A stretch of 64,000 bases of DNA, taken from contig CALJGL010000023.1 in NCBI GenBank assembly GCA_938075155.1, positions 50,486 to 114,485 on the forward strand. The letters are read 5' to 3'. The notes beneath the pieces were generated by a model, which was given only the letters and a program-made list of their open reading frames with translations, was not told the origin of the DNA and did no database searches. This DNA is from UBA12191 sp009937185. GTDB taxonomy: Bacteria; Planctomycetota; UBA8108; UBA1146. Of the stretch, positions 55,161-64,000 are shown piece after piece. Both the position numbers and the translations under genes were made by a program. Numbering within the stretch: the stretch's first letter is position 1; each line of letters starts with the position of its first letter.

Positions 55161-55962
55161 TGTCGGATCCGGTCGTCAACCATGGGGGGGTGGTTTTCTC
55201 AAGAAAAGCCCTGAGGCCTCCTTGTGCCTCAGCGGTGGCACGTCTTTCCGAAATGCGCAGCGAAGTCAAGTTCTGAAGCTGTTCTATAGAATCGAGAGCG
55301 TCTACCTCTCGAATCAATGACTTGGCTGCACTGACCGCTTCGGGGCCGCCGGCAAGAATGGCATCAATGATGTGGGCAATAGTTTCATCGAGCTTGTCGT
55401 CATCGCAAACCTCGTGAATCATCCCGATACGATGTGCGGTTTGCGCATCAAAACGCTCCCCGGTTAGAAACCACCGACGGGCTTCCCCTGCACCTATTTT
55501 ATGGATCGCATAAGGAGAGATCACAGCTGGAATAATCCCAAGTCGAACCTCACTGAAGGAGAAAACACATGATTGTGCTGCGACGGTGATATCTCCTGCA
55601 CAGACAAGACCTGTACCTCCACCGATGGCTGCCCCGTGAGCACGAACGATCACAGGAAATGGCGCTTCAGAGATGGTTCTAAACATCTCCGACATTCGGA
55701 AAGCATCTTCTCTGTTCTGTTCAGGAGTGAGGTCGATGGAGTCTTTCATCCAATTTACGTCTGCTCCTGCAGAGAAAACCTTGCCTTCACCAGACAGTAC
55801 AACAACTCTGACATCGGGATCTGTAGAGAGTGAAGCAAAGGTATTGGTTAATTCTGAAATCAAGACAGCATCGAACGCATTCCTCACTTGAGGGCGGTTC
55901 AGAACAACATCGACTCGATCTGCTGATCGGCGAACTTCGATGGTTTTTTGAGTCTCGGACAC
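55144..55962 (-). CDS. liuC: Enoyl-CoA hydratase family, probable methylglutaconyl-CoA hydratase
   Basis: A 272-residue crotonase-fold enzyme. It shows LNRPQVRNAFDAVLISEL, VLSGEGKVFSAGADVNWM (oxyanion hole), PVIVRAHGAAIGGGTGLVCA and FSEVRLGIIPAVISPYA (with the catalytic Glu region). GADVNWMK is typical of the methylglutaconyl-CoA hydratase subgroup. The GTG start has AGGAGG five bases upstream. It lies between the two carboxylase subunit genes, where LiuC is expected in leucine/isovalerate operons. Confidence 0.9.
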   Translation of the reverse strand: MSETQKTIEVRRSADRVDVVLNRPQVRNAFDAVLISELTNTFASLSTDPDVRVVVLSGEGKVFSAGADVNWMKDSIDLTPEQNREDAFRMSEMFRTISEAPFPVIVRAHGAAIGGGTGLVCAGDITVAAQSCVFSFSEVRLGIIPAVISPYAIHKIGAGEARRWFLTGERFDAQTAHRIGMIHEVCDDDKLDETIAHIIDAILAGGPEAVSAAKSLIREVDALDSIEQLQNLTSLRISERRATAEAQGGLRAFLEKTTPPWLTTGSDNAEEL

Positions 55963-55971
55963 AAGAACCTC

Positions 55972-57579
55972 CTACATTCGGTAGATGCCGACTTTTCTCT
56001 CCTCTAGGGGGGCGCATGAAGCCGCTTCTATTCCAAGTCCAAGAATGTCACGGGTCATTGCGGGTTCGATGATGCCATCATCCCAAAGACGAGCAGAAGA
56101 ATACCATGGGCTACCCTCATGAGAGTATTTTTCGAGAATGGGGAGCGTGATGGCCTCTTCTTCTTCTGGGCTGATGGTTTTGCCTGTTGCAGAGAGTTTA
56201 TCTTTTTTGATTTGAAGAAGGACTTGGGCAGCTTGATCACCTCCCATCACGGAAATACGTGAGTTAGGCCACATCCACATCTGTCTGGGTTGAAATGCTC
56301 GTCCACACATTCCGTAGTTTCCGGCACCATGGGATCCTCCAATGATGACGGTGAATCTCGGTGAAGGGGAGTTGGCAACGGCGTGCACAAACTTAGCGCC
56401 GTCCTTGGCAATCCCTCCTTGCTCATAATCTTTTCCCACCATAAATCCCGTAATGTTTTGAAGGAAAATAATGGGGAATCCCCTCATGGAACATAGATCA
56501 ACGAAATGTGCTCCTTTGAGAGATGATTCAGAAAATAAGACTCCATTATTGGCGACGATTCCCACACGGTGACCATGAATACGGGCGAAGCCACACACAA
56601 GGGTCGTTCCGTAGAGCGCTTTGAACTCATCGAATTCACTCCCATCCACGATACGGGCGATGATCTCTCGAATTTCAAAGGGTTGCCTGGGGTCAGCGGG
56701 AATCAAATCATTCAGTTCTTCCGGATCAAATGCCGGTGGAATGACATCTTCCAGATCAAAACCGGGTCGATCTTGGGAAGGTAAGGTTCTGAATATGGCT
56801 CTCGCCTGTTGGAGTGCATCTTCGTCATCTACGGCGAGGTGATCGGTGACTCCACTCGTTCTACAGTGAACGTCTCCTCCCCCGAGATCTTCTGCCGAAA
56901 CTTCTTCACCTGTGGCGGCTTTGACGAGGGGGGGGCCTCCTAAAAAGATGGTGCCTTGATTCTGAACGATGACAGATTGATCACTCATGGCGGGGACGTA
57001 TGCTCCACCAGCGGTACATGATCCCATCACGACTGAGATTTGTGGAATCCCCTTCGCTGACATGCGTGCTTGATTAAAAAAGATTCTGCCAAAGTGATCT
57101 TTATCCGGGAATACTTCGTCTTGCAGGGGAAGGTATGCTCCTCCTGAATCGACGAGGTAAATGCAGGGTAAGTGATTTTCTTCTGCAACCTCTTGTGCTC
57201 GGAGATGCTTTTTAACGGTAAGTGGATGATAACTTCCACCCTTGACGGTGGCATCATTGGCGACGATGACACTGAGTCTGTCCTCAATTTTACCGATGCC
57301 TGTCACAATCCCTGCAGCAGGGAGTTCGGAGTCATAGACGTCATGTGCACAGAAGGCACCGATTTCCATAAAGGGAGAGCCCGGGTCCAACAATCGTTCT
57401 ATTCGATCGCGAACATATAGTTTCCCCCGATCTGTATGGCGTTTCACTGCCCCCGGAGTTCCTCCGGATCGGATGTTGGCCAAATCTTCACGCATCTTGA
57501 TGAGCAACAGATTCATGGCCTCACGCCTATGGCGCGAGGTTTCGTCTGTTGGACTGGGTTGACCAATTTGAATACTCAC
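55972..57579 (-). CDS. mccB: Methylcrotonyl-CoA carboxylase carboxyltransferase subunit
   Basis: A 535-residue carboxyltransferase of the crotonase-like CT family. Features include VKRHTDRGKLYVRDRIERLL, YLVDSGGAYLPLQDEVFPDK, ISVVMGSCTAGGAYVPAMSD, FLGGPPLVKAATGEEVSAED, LGGGDVHCRTSGVTDHLAVD and IIGGSHGAGNYGMCGRAF, characteristic of MccB. The GTG at 57579 was chosen because GGAGGA lies seven bases upstream; an ATG at 57594 lacks a ribosome site. It is the first gene of the operon (carboxyltransferase, hydratase, biotin carboxylase, biotin carrier, lyase). Isovaleryl-CoA dehydrogenase is absent here. Confidence 0.94.
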   Translation of the reverse strand: MSIQIGQPSPTDETSRHRREAMNLLLIKMREDLANIRSGGTPGAVKRHTDRGKLYVRDRIERLLDPGSPFMEIGAFCAHDVYDSELPAAGIVTGIGKIEDRLSVIVANDATVKGGSYHPLTVKKHLRAQEVAEENHLPCIYLVDSGGAYLPLQDEVFPDKDHFGRIFFNQARMSAKGIPQISVVMGSCTAGGAYVPAMSDQSVIVQNQGTIFLGGPPLVKAATGEEVSAEDLGGGDVHCRTSGVTDHLAVDDEDALQQARAIFRTLPSQDRPGFDLEDVIPPAFDPEELNDLIPADPRQPFEIREIIARIVDGSEFDEFKALYGTTLVCGFARIHGHRVGIVANNGVLFSESSLKGAHFVDLCSMRGFPIIFLQNITGFMVGKDYEQGGIAKDGAKFVHAVANSPSPRFTVIIGGSHGAGNYGMCGRAFQPRQMWMWPNSRISVMGGDQAAQVLLQIKKDKLSATGKTISPEEEEAITLPILEKYSHEGSPWYSSARLWDDGIIEPAMTRDILGLGIEAASCAPLEERKVGIYRM

Positions 57580-57709
57580 GGCAGTTTCCTCCATGAACGA
57601 AGAATAGGCAGGAGATCACGGGGGAGCAAGGGTTACGAGCATCATCCGGGGAGATCGTGCCAGTTGAGGCTTCGTCTGTTACCCTTTCGTGGAGGAGGAG
57701 AACCCTGAG

Positions 57710-59617
57710 ATGAGACCCCAGTGCCGTCGTTGCGACAGTTTTAACGATGTAGAGGCCATTCATTGCTATCAATGTGGCTCTTCATTGGCAGATGTAGTCG
57801 GCGGATCTGGTAATCAGAGCTCGAGGAGCAAGAAGTGGCTTCCATGGTTGCTTCCATCAGGTCTCGCTCTCTGGATCTTCTCTGAGTTTAAGTTTGAACC
57901 TCAAGGGCCCGGTCCAGAAGACAGAATCACGCCAGAATCGAAGCGACCCGGCTCCGAGAATAAAAGATTGTTCAGGAATCCTGAAATAGATCCGGATCCT
58001 TCTGACGTAGCCCTCGTTGATAAGACACTTGAACTCTCTTCGCCTCAAGATCTTCGGTTGGTTTGGGGTTGGTTGGAGTCGATAGATCCCGCAGAGATTC
58101 GTCTGGATGTTTCCGCGGTAGCGGTGACTGATCAGGGCTGGGTATTGATTCCCCGAAAGTCCCTTCTGGGTTCTGACACCGTTACTTTTCGCAAAGGTAG
58201 GGCGGGTGAGTCCTCTATAGAGGGTGGGATTTTCAGAATCGGTGATCCTGTTGGATTATGGCAAATGATGCCTCCACCCGACGGATCTTCTCTCCAATTG
58301 ATGGCCTATGATCCTCAGCTTCCCCTCACAGTTCTGAGGCCGGGTTCTCCAGCGGAAGATTGGTTTATAGAGACGTCTCTGCAAGCCGTGGGTTCTTTCT
58401 TATTCTCTGCAGGAGAAGTGGTGTCAGGCGGAGCATTGATTCAAGAGGGGGCTCTTGTGGGTTGGCTCGTTCCGCAAGAGGAGACCGATTCTCAAAGAAA
58501 CAGCCAAAGTATCCAAGGCGCATGGTTCTGGAATGGAGCCTCGGGAGAAGAACTGATCAGTCAGGCTTCTCTCGGAGATTTTCAAAGAGCTGAATTTATT
58601 GGGGGAGTGGTAGAGGGTTATCGATCTATTTTCGATGATCAGCTTGATGACCTCGAAGCTCTATCCCTTCTGGAGTCTGCACGTTTAAGGACTCCAAGAA
58701 TAAAAGATTCAGACATTCCTGATCCGTATTTGCGAAATCCCTTAATACAAAAAGTAAGGGAGAGACTGTCGCGTGGATTGGGGGTCAACCCTTCAGGTTA
58801 CTTTTGGAGTCTTACTTCAGATTCTATGATGTGGTTGGAAGATGGAGTCTCTACTGCACTCTGGTTGACGCTGGCTTTGGAGAGCCAGGAAGTCGAGTCG
58901 CTGAGAGTCGCCATCCAAACAGGAGGTTTGTTACTCGACAGGTGGTCCGGAGATGATTGGGGCCGCTGTGAAAATCTCATCCCGCAACTTTGGATTTCGG
59001 TGATCGAACTTTTGAGAAAGCAGGGAGACCTCGCGGGAGTTGATCGCTGGATTCGCGAAGCTCGTCCTCAATTTCCGGAAAACGAAAGTATTAGATTACT
59101 GGATGCTGAGCGGTTACTAGAGCTCGGTCAACTCTCTGAATGTGAAGCGGCTCTCTCTATTCCGGTCAGTCGAACCGACTTGAGGGCTGTTCGTGAAAGT
59201 CTGCTGGAGCGTCTTCGGATAGAGCGATCGATTGAGGGGCGAATCCTAGTGAGGTTTACCCCTGGGTCTCCTGTGATAGAAGCAGTTGCCAATATCGGCG
59301 GGTTGCCAGTTCAGTTTCTTGTAGATACCGGAGCCTCTGCGACTTCAGTTCCCATGAGTGTTGCTGAGCAACTCGGCTTTGTCATCGATTCCAGAACACC
59401 TCGAAGAAGGATTAGAACGGCCAGCGATGAGTTTCTTGCTCCAGTTGTGAATCTTCCTTTGGTGAACCTTGAAGGAGCCACTGTTTCAGGAATTCAGGCC
59501 ACAGTCTTGGACTTACCTGGGCAGCCAGGAGTCGGATTGTTAGGTCTTGATTTCCTAGGGAGATTCCGCCTCGATATCGATGTCGAGCGAGGCTGGCTAC
59601 TTCTCGAGCCTCGTTAA
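57710..59617 (+). CDS. Zinc-ribbon membrane protein with C-terminal retropepsin-like aspartic protease domain
   Basis: A 635-residue protein. The ATG at 57710 follows GGAGGAGGAG. The N-terminus is a zinc ribbon with four cysteines (C5, C8, C19, C22), followed by a single membrane helix (WLPWLLPSGLALWIF, ~43-58). Residues ~90-260 have the look of a degenerate trypsin-like/regulatory domain, with no catalytic triad identified. An alpha-helical, TPR-like region (~320-500) follows. Residues ~510-635 are a clan AA aspartic protease: LVDTGASATSVP with catalytic Asp539, and GLLGLDFLGRFRLDID. Such one-Asp domains work as dimers. The role may be in envelope stress or turnover, but this is not established by context. 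Confidence 0.8.
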   Translation: MRPQCRRCDSFNDVEAIHCYQCGSSLADVVGGSGNQSSRSKKWLPWLLPSGLALWIFSEFKFEPQGPGPEDRITPESKRPGSENKRLFRNPEIDPDPSDVALVDKTLELSSPQDLRLVWGWLESIDPAEIRLDVSAVAVTDQGWVLIPRKSLLGSDTVTFRKGRAGESSIEGGIFRIGDPVGLWQMMPPPDGSSLQLMAYDPQLPLTVLRPGSPAEDWFIETSLQAVGSFLFSAGEVVSGGALIQEGALVGWLVPQEETDSQRNSQSIQGAWFWNGASGEELISQASLGDFQRAEFIGGVVEGYRSIFDDQLDDLEALSLLESARLRTPRIKDSDIPDPYLRNPLIQKVRERLSRGLGVNPSGYFWSLTSDSMMWLEDGVSTALWLTLALESQEVESLRVAIQTGGLLLDRWSGDDWGRCENLIPQLWISVIELLRKQGDLAGVDRWIREARPQFPENESIRLLDAERLLELGQLSECEAALSIPVSRTDLRAVRESLLERLRIERSIEGRILVRFTPGSPVIEAVANIGGLPVQFLVDTGASATSVPMSVAEQLGFVIDSRTPRRRIRTASDEFLAPVVNLPLVNLEGATVSGIQATVLDLPGQPGVGLLGLDFLGRFRLDIDVERGWLLLEPR

Positions 59618-59689
59618 CTGTCCTCTCCAGTCCTATTCATCCTAAGATCGAATTTCTAGGTTTTGTTTCCTCGCGACTTTAGAAATGCG

Positions 59690-59728
59690 AAAAAAAGTGC
59701 CCCGGAGAGGAATCCTCTCCGGGGCACT
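59690..59728 (-). terminator. Intrinsic terminator of the 3'-end dockerin gene
   Basis: A 15-bp perfect stem (AGTGCCCCGGAGAGG with CCTCTCCGGGGCACT, AAT loop) is followed on the minus strand by a run of T. It lies 33 bp after the dockerin gene's stop. Confidence 0.93.
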
Positions 59729-59761
59729 CAGCCAACTTGCCAATCTGTTCAACCGTGAGGT

Positions 59762-62700
59762 TTACAGAGCACATTCTGCATGGGTTGGGATCGGAGGAGC
59801 ACCACCTGCAAACAGGAAGTACAGTCCATAGACCACGTCGCCCAAGTCGGCAGCACCGTCACCATTGATATCATTCACGGACTCACATGGGCTCGCAGTT
59901 CCACCTTGGTACATGTAACCCAAGAGGTAGAGAATGTCTGCAAATGCTGAAGCTGAACCTGCTGAAGCAAGGTCACCGTTCGAGTCCCCTAATGGGTAAA
60001 GCGTAATGGTATCGAAAGTGATGGAATCTGTTCCAACAATGTTTTGAACCGTTACCACCGGAGTGAAGGTGAAGCCTAAAGCGTCGTCACCAAGAGCTGC
60101 TGGTGGAATGAATGCCACGGTGTATGGATTACTGGCAGGATCTCCCACAGTGAATGTCTCCGACGGGTAAACGCCGCTAGCACCATTGATCAGAATATCA
60201 ACTGTGTAAGTTGCTGTATCGTCGCCACCATTATCCGAAGCGTCATCGAAGTTGACGTTGATGAAGTTGGCGTAACTTGTCGCTGAAGGATCAGCAACAG
60301 GTCCGTTACCAGTCAGTGGGTTCGTCAATGTCACCGTTGCACTTGCAGTCGGAGCGACAGCGAGTGGAGTCGTCGTGGCACTGAAGGTACCCGTTCCGGC
60401 TTCTCCTGCGCCCCAGCCACCAATGCGGATCAGAATCACGTCGTTGGCACTCACGCTAGTTTCAATAGTCGTGGTGAATCCACTACAGCCGGGGGTGTCA
60501 CCACCACAAGCCAGTTGCGTCAATGCGGTGCAATCGCCACTGTAAAGGGCAATGTCACTGTCGAAGTCGATGGTGTCACAGGTCGAAACCGTCAGAGTTC
60601 CATCGATCGGTGCGGTGTAGCTCCACCAGCCGTCCTGAAGCATTTCTCCAAAAGAGGGCGGATCACAGGCGGTGTCATCCACAACATCGGCACTGTCAGT
60701 GAACAGGGTCGTATCGATGCTGTTGTCACCTTCCATGGCCATGATAGCGGTGTCGCACTCGTCACCGGCAGCTGAGAAGCCGATATCAAACGTACCTTCG
60801 CCACCGGCGTCATTCTGCCAAGAACCAATACGAATCACGTAGGTCTCTCCACCATTGACCGCAATGGGCCCTGTGGCTGCAGTGAAACCTCCACAACCCG
60901 TGGTGTCACATGCTGCACCGATACCCACAAGGGCACTGCAATCGCCTTCGTAAACTCCGATGGTGGAGTCGAAGTCGACGCTATCACAAGTACTGACGGT
61001 CATTGTTCCGTCGGCATCCGCAGTCCATGTGTACCAAACGTCAGCAGAAAGTCCTCCGTTTGTTGCTGGTGCACAACCGCCGGAGCCGTCGTCGAGGTCC
61101 CAAACGTCCAGACTCTCTGTTGCAGAAGCACTGCTGATCGGATTTGAACCTGTCGACGCTGCAATGGCGTCAACACACTCGTCGTTTCCTGGAGGTGTCA
61201 GGCAAAGGTTTGTTGCACCTGGAGAATCGTTTCCTACGGTGATATCAAACGTTCCTACTGCCCAAGGACCATTGGTATCAGGGCAACGCTCAACATGTCC
61301 AGGAACAAAGGTTCCGTCCGGACCGACGGTGTTGCTGCAGTATACCAACTCTCCGCCACTGGTGTTTCCGGTCACCGGATCAATGGCGTTTTCAAGCATG
61401 GCAATGCAATCGATGATTCCGCTCCATGGCTCAAGGTCCAGGATTCCGTCGTCATCAGTATCGAGGTCTGTTTGAAGAGGCGCTGCGACAGCATCGTAAT
61501 CTTGTACGAGAAGGTGTGTCACATTGTCACTGTTTTCGAATCCAAGAGTCGCCGTCAAATCAGCAACTCCAATAGAGAAGGTTGATTCGGCAATTACGAA
61601 GTATCCGCCTGAACCAATCGAGGAACCCGTGAGGTCCACAATGGATTCGACGACACCAGAACCACCCGAACCATCACCGATGGTGATCAGAGTCAAGCCG
61701 TCCAATGATTGGGCAAATCCAGCGATTTCGACGAATTCGTCGTTGTCTGAACCGGTTTGATCAATCCGGATCTCATTGAGAACCGGAGGAGGAGGCGTCA
61801 CGCTAATGGTGAGATCAGAGGTACCTACGGCACCATTCCAACCACCGACTTGAACGAGGTAGGAGTCACCAGCGGTGACGTTCAGTGAAACAGTGGAACT
61901 GAAGTTCGGGGATGTACAGCCATCGTCATCAGAAACCAAGCAAGGGTCTCCTGCCTGTGGGCAAGCGGCACCGTCGTAGACGATCAATACTGAGTCGTCC
62001 ATGGTTCCAGCAGTTCCACAAGTTTCGATGACGGCTTCACCCGTCACTGTCGCGGTGTAGCGGTACCACATGTCGGCACCCATGTTGGCATCACAGTCAT
62101 TCGGGCCATCAGTCACGGAGACTGAGTTATCGACTGGGAATGATCCTTCATTGACCGCAATGGCTGAAGGGCCGCAAACGTCGCCGGGTGCTGGGGGGGC
62201 TCCCAGTCCCTGATCGTCAAGATTGACATTGATGACCGGGAAAGGTCCGCCGGGTCCCACGAGGGCGGAAAGCGGAACTGGGCCTGGAATACCGCAGGCA
62301 GATCCATCTGTCTCAATGAAACAGTTATCGAAAACTTGAGCTGAACCGCCCATTCTCATGATATTGGCGGCGCCTGTTCCATCGGGCATGAAGAATGAAG
62401 GAAGCATGATGTCACCCGCGAAGAACGCAACAGGAGTTGCGAAGGTCACGGTTTGAACACCTGTTGTGCCATCTGCGATGTCCAATACTTCCGTATGGAG
62501 AAGTTCCATGGCGGCGAATGGATTTGAAAGTGCAGATGCGGGAGCACGGAAGATTCTGATCTCAGCAGGCTGGCTTACGCCATCGCCAGCAATGGCCGCT
62601 GAAATACCAAACTCAACGCTCAAGATTCTGACACCGTTTGGACAGTTTGTTCCGCTGGCCGCATCGGTGGGGTAAACCCGGTAGTATGAGTTCTGCGTGT

Positions 62701-64000
62701 GTTCTCCAGAGGAAAGTGCGCATGCGGCAACCTGGCCAGTGGCATCTGTGGGATCGGTACTGGTTGAACCAAATGTCGGGCAAGCCTGACAAGCGAAGTC
62801 GTTCACGCAGTCCGGGTCATCACAGTCGATCAAAGTGTCGCCATCGTCATCCAAGCCGTCGTCACAGATCGTTTCGGCAAGGCCAGGGGTCTCGGTGATG
62901 ACCAAGTCCGTCGATCCTGTTGCACCGTTCCAGCCACCGACCTGAACGAGGTATGTGGATCCTGAAACAACTGGAATAGTCACGGTGGAGTTGAAGTTTG
63001 GAGAAGTACAGCCGTCATCGTCTGAAGCAAGACAGGCGTCGCCAGCAACTGGGCAAGCGGCTCCGTCATAGACGATAAGAACGGTGTCATCCAAAGTTCC
63101 GGCGCTACCACATGTTTCGATGGTCGCGTCTCCTGTGAGTGTTGCGGTGTATGAGTACCACATGTCTGAAGCCATGTTGGAATCGCAGTCATTGGGCCCA
63201 TCTGCGGCCTGAACGCTGTTGTCAACGGGTGTTGATCCAGGAGCAACCGTGATGGCGTTCTCACAGATATCACCCGGAATAGTGACGCTAATATTCAGAT
63301 CAGAAGTACCGAGCGCACCATTCCAGCCACCGACCTGCACAAGGTAGGTGGTTCCGGCAGTGACCGGAAGAGAGGTCGTGGAGTTGAAGTTTGGAGAACT
63401 ACAGCTGTCATCGTCTGAAGTAAGACAGGCGTCGCCAGCAACTGGGCAAGCGGCTCCGTCATAGACGATGAGAACAGTGTCGTCTAAAGTTCCGGCACTA
63501 CCACATGTTTCAATCGTGGCATCTCCAGAAATTGTAGCTGTGTAGGCGAACCAAACATCGGCAGCCATGTTGGAATCACAGTCATTCGGACCATCGATCG
63601 CTGAATTGGAGTTGTCGAGGGGGAAGGATCCTTCTCCCACGGCTGTGGCATTGTCACAGCGATCTCCGGCACATGCGGCCTCTCCGAAGCAGTCGTCATC
63701 GGCACAGTCGGCAAGACCATCAAGATCTTCGTCACCAGGTGTTGCACAATCCTCTGGATTTCCTGCACCTGTTTCGACGATGGTCAAGTCAGTCGCTCCT
63801 GTTGCACCGTTCCAGCCACCAACCTGAACGAGGTAGGAGACTCCGGCGTCGACCGGAATAGTCACGGTGGAGTTGAAGTTTGGAGAAGTACAGCCGTCAT
63901 CGTCTGAAGCAAGACAGGCGTCGCCAGCAACTGGGCAAGCGGCTCCGTCATAGACGATAAGAACAGTGTCATCCAAAGTTCCGGCGCTGCCACATGTTTC
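59762..64000 (-). CDS. Very large repeat-rich secreted protein with lamin-tail domain and dockerin (5' truncated)
   Basis: More than 1410 residues are visible, and the frame is open to the window end, so the N-terminus is missing. At least six ~130-residue beta-rich repeats are present. Most carry DGPNDCDSNMAADVWF, ETCGSAGTLDDTVLIVYDG and YLVQVGGWNGA, resembling bacterial pre-peptidase/CUB-like stalk repeats; two C-terminal copies are more divergent (STCDSVDFDSTIGVYEGDC). Between them lie MopE-like DxDxD segments (ETICDDGLDDDGDTLIDCDD), a beta-sandwich of unknown type, and a lamin-tail domain (NEIRIDQTGSDNDEFVEIAG). The C-terminus is a dockerin-like pair (DSNGDLASAGSASAFADI, degenerate, and DINGDGAADLGDVV). 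The first loop lacks the usual spacing and may not bind calcium well. Confidence 0.84.
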   Translation of the reverse strand, partial: ETCGSAGTLDDTVLIVYDGAACPVAGDACLASDDDGCTSPNFNSTVTIPVDAGVSYLVQVGGWNGATGATDLTIVETGAGNPEDCATPGDEDLDGLADCADDDCFGEAACAGDRCDNATAVGEGSFPLDNSNSAIDGPNDCDSNMAADVWFAYTATISGDATIETCGSAGTLDDTVLIVYDGAACPVAGDACLTSDDDSCSSPNFNSTTSLPVTAGTTYLVQVGGWNGALGTSDLNISVTIPGDICENAITVAPGSTPVDNSVQAADGPNDCDSNMASDMWYSYTATLTGDATIETCGSAGTLDDTVLIVYDGAACPVAGDACLASDDDGCTSPNFNSTVTIPVVSGSTYLVQVGGWNGATGSTDLVITETPGLAETICDDGLDDDGDTLIDCDDPDCVNDFACQACPTFGSTSTDPTDATGQVAACALSSGEHTQNSYYRVYPTDAASGTNCPNGVRILSVEFGISAAIAGDGVSQPAEIRIFRAPASALSNPFAAMELLHTEVLDIADGTTGVQTVTFATPVAFFAGDIMLPSFFMPDGTGAANIMRMGGSAQVFDNCFIETDGSACGIPGPVPLSALVGPGGPFPVINVNLDDQGLGAPPAPGDVCGPSAIAVNEGSFPVDNSVSVTDGPNDCDANMGADMWYRYTATVTGEAVIETCGTAGTMDDSVLIVYDGAACPQAGDPCLVSDDDGCTSPNFSSTVSLNVTAGDSYLVQVGGWNGAVGTSDLTISVTPPPPVLNEIRIDQTGSDNDEFVEIAGFAQSLDGLTLITIGDGSGGSGVVESIVDLTGSSIGSGGYFVIAESTFSIGVADLTATLGFENSDNVTHLLVQDYDAVAAPLQTDLDTDDDGILDLEPWSGIIDCIAMLENAIDPVTGNTSGGELVYCSNTVGPDGTFVPGHVERCPDTNGPWAVGTFDITVGNDSPGATNLCLTPPGNDECVDAIAASTGSNPISSASATESLDVWDLDDGSGGCAPATNGGLSADVWYTWTADADGTMTVSTCDSVDFDSTIGVYEGDCSALVGIGAACDTTGCGGFTAATGPIAVNGGETYVIRIGSWQNDAGGEGTFDIGFSAAGDECDTAIMAMEGDNSIDTTLFTDSADVVDDTACDPPSFGEMLQDGWWSYTAPIDGTLTVSTCDTIDFDSDIALYSGDCTALTQLACGGDTPGCSGFTTTIETSVSANDVILIRIGGWGAGEAGTGTFSATTTPLAVAPTASATVTLTNPLTGNGPVADPSATSYANFINVNFDDASDNGGDDTATYTVDILINGASGVYPSETFTVGDPASNPYTVAFIPPAALGDDALGFTFTPVVTVQNIVGTDSITFDTITLYPLGDSNGDLASAGSASAFADILYLLGYMYQGGTASPCESVNDINGDGAADLGDVVYGLYFLFAGGAPPIPTHAECAL
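62973..63118 (-). repeat. 146-bp near-identical intragenic repeat, copy 1
   Basis: This block matches 63855-64000 with only two differences in 146 bp (visual alignment), and a third, more diverged copy lies at ~63378-63511. It encodes the core of one ~130-residue stalk repeat. Identity at synonymous sites indicates recent duplication or gene conversion. Confidence 0.9.
63855..64000 (-). repeat. 146-bp near-identical intragenic repeat, copy 2 (runs to the window edge)
   Basis: Partner of 62973-63118, differing at two positions. The match may continue beyond the window. Confidence 0.9.

Overview
This window looks like a bacterial chromosome of moderate GC content, most probably from a marine Planctomycetota or a close relative. 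That placement is inference. It rests on very large secreted proteins with dockerin-like tails (paired D-x-N-x-D-G-x-x-D-I-S-D calcium loops), a secreted sulfatase, a TPR protein carrying RNA polymerase alpha-CTD modules, a DUF1573 protein, and frequent TTG/GTG starts with strong Shine-Dalgarno sites. TGA is an ordinary stop codon throughout, with one notable exception.

Layout. 1-3.7 kb: the 3' end of a SenB-like selenosugar synthase, a sulfatase lipoprotein preceded by a promoter, a 23-codon ORF and an intrinsic terminator, and an MFS transporter. 3.8-6.2 kb: a secreted P-domain/dockerin protein. 6.4-17.5 kb is housekeeping: tRNA-Thr(CGT), a Xer recombinase, PabB, a NicO/RcnA metal exporter with a histidine-rich loop, a PcrA/UvrD helicase, TPR-alphaCTD plus RuvA, tRNA-His(GTG) and ArfB. 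17.6-21.3 kb: a tight operon of an NHL propeller, a YtkA/FixH-like lipoprotein and a MauG-type di-haem peroxidase.

21.6-52.2 kb is an accessory exoprotein region. It encodes a choice-of-anchor-B protein, an alpha/beta hydrolase with an N-terminal dockerin, a giant di-haem peroxidase with FN3-like repeats, two tandem paralogues of an unrecognised family (one with eight cadherin-like repeats), a DUF1573 protein, an FG-GAP protein, an HTH-receiver regulator, a beta-helix protein, two He_PIG-repeat lipoproteins and a module-plus-dockerin protein. Nine proteins in the window carry dockerin-like pairs. Four proteins between 40.7 and 52.2 kb share an unassigned beta-rich module with a G-x-GPDF signature; two of these are lipoproteins without a dockerin and two carry both module and dockerin. 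I propose, as inference only, that this is a cohesin/dockerin-like surface assembly.

52.3-57.6 kb: a five-gene leucine/isovalerate catabolic operon (carboxyltransferase, methylglutaconyl-CoA hydratase, biotin carboxylase, separate biotin carrier, HMG-CoA lyase). 57.7-59.6 kb: a zinc-ribbon/retropepsin-like protein. 59.8-64.0 kb: a repeat-rich dockerin protein truncated by the window end.

The most striking observation is the DUF1573 gene at 39.3-40.4 kb. It is a single reading frame interrupted by one TGA exactly where the family has the first Cys of its C-G-C motif. A hairpin with a GGU loop lies downstream. Together with the SenB fragment this suggests a selenocysteine protein in a selenium-using bacterium. 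A nonsense mutation remains the alternative.
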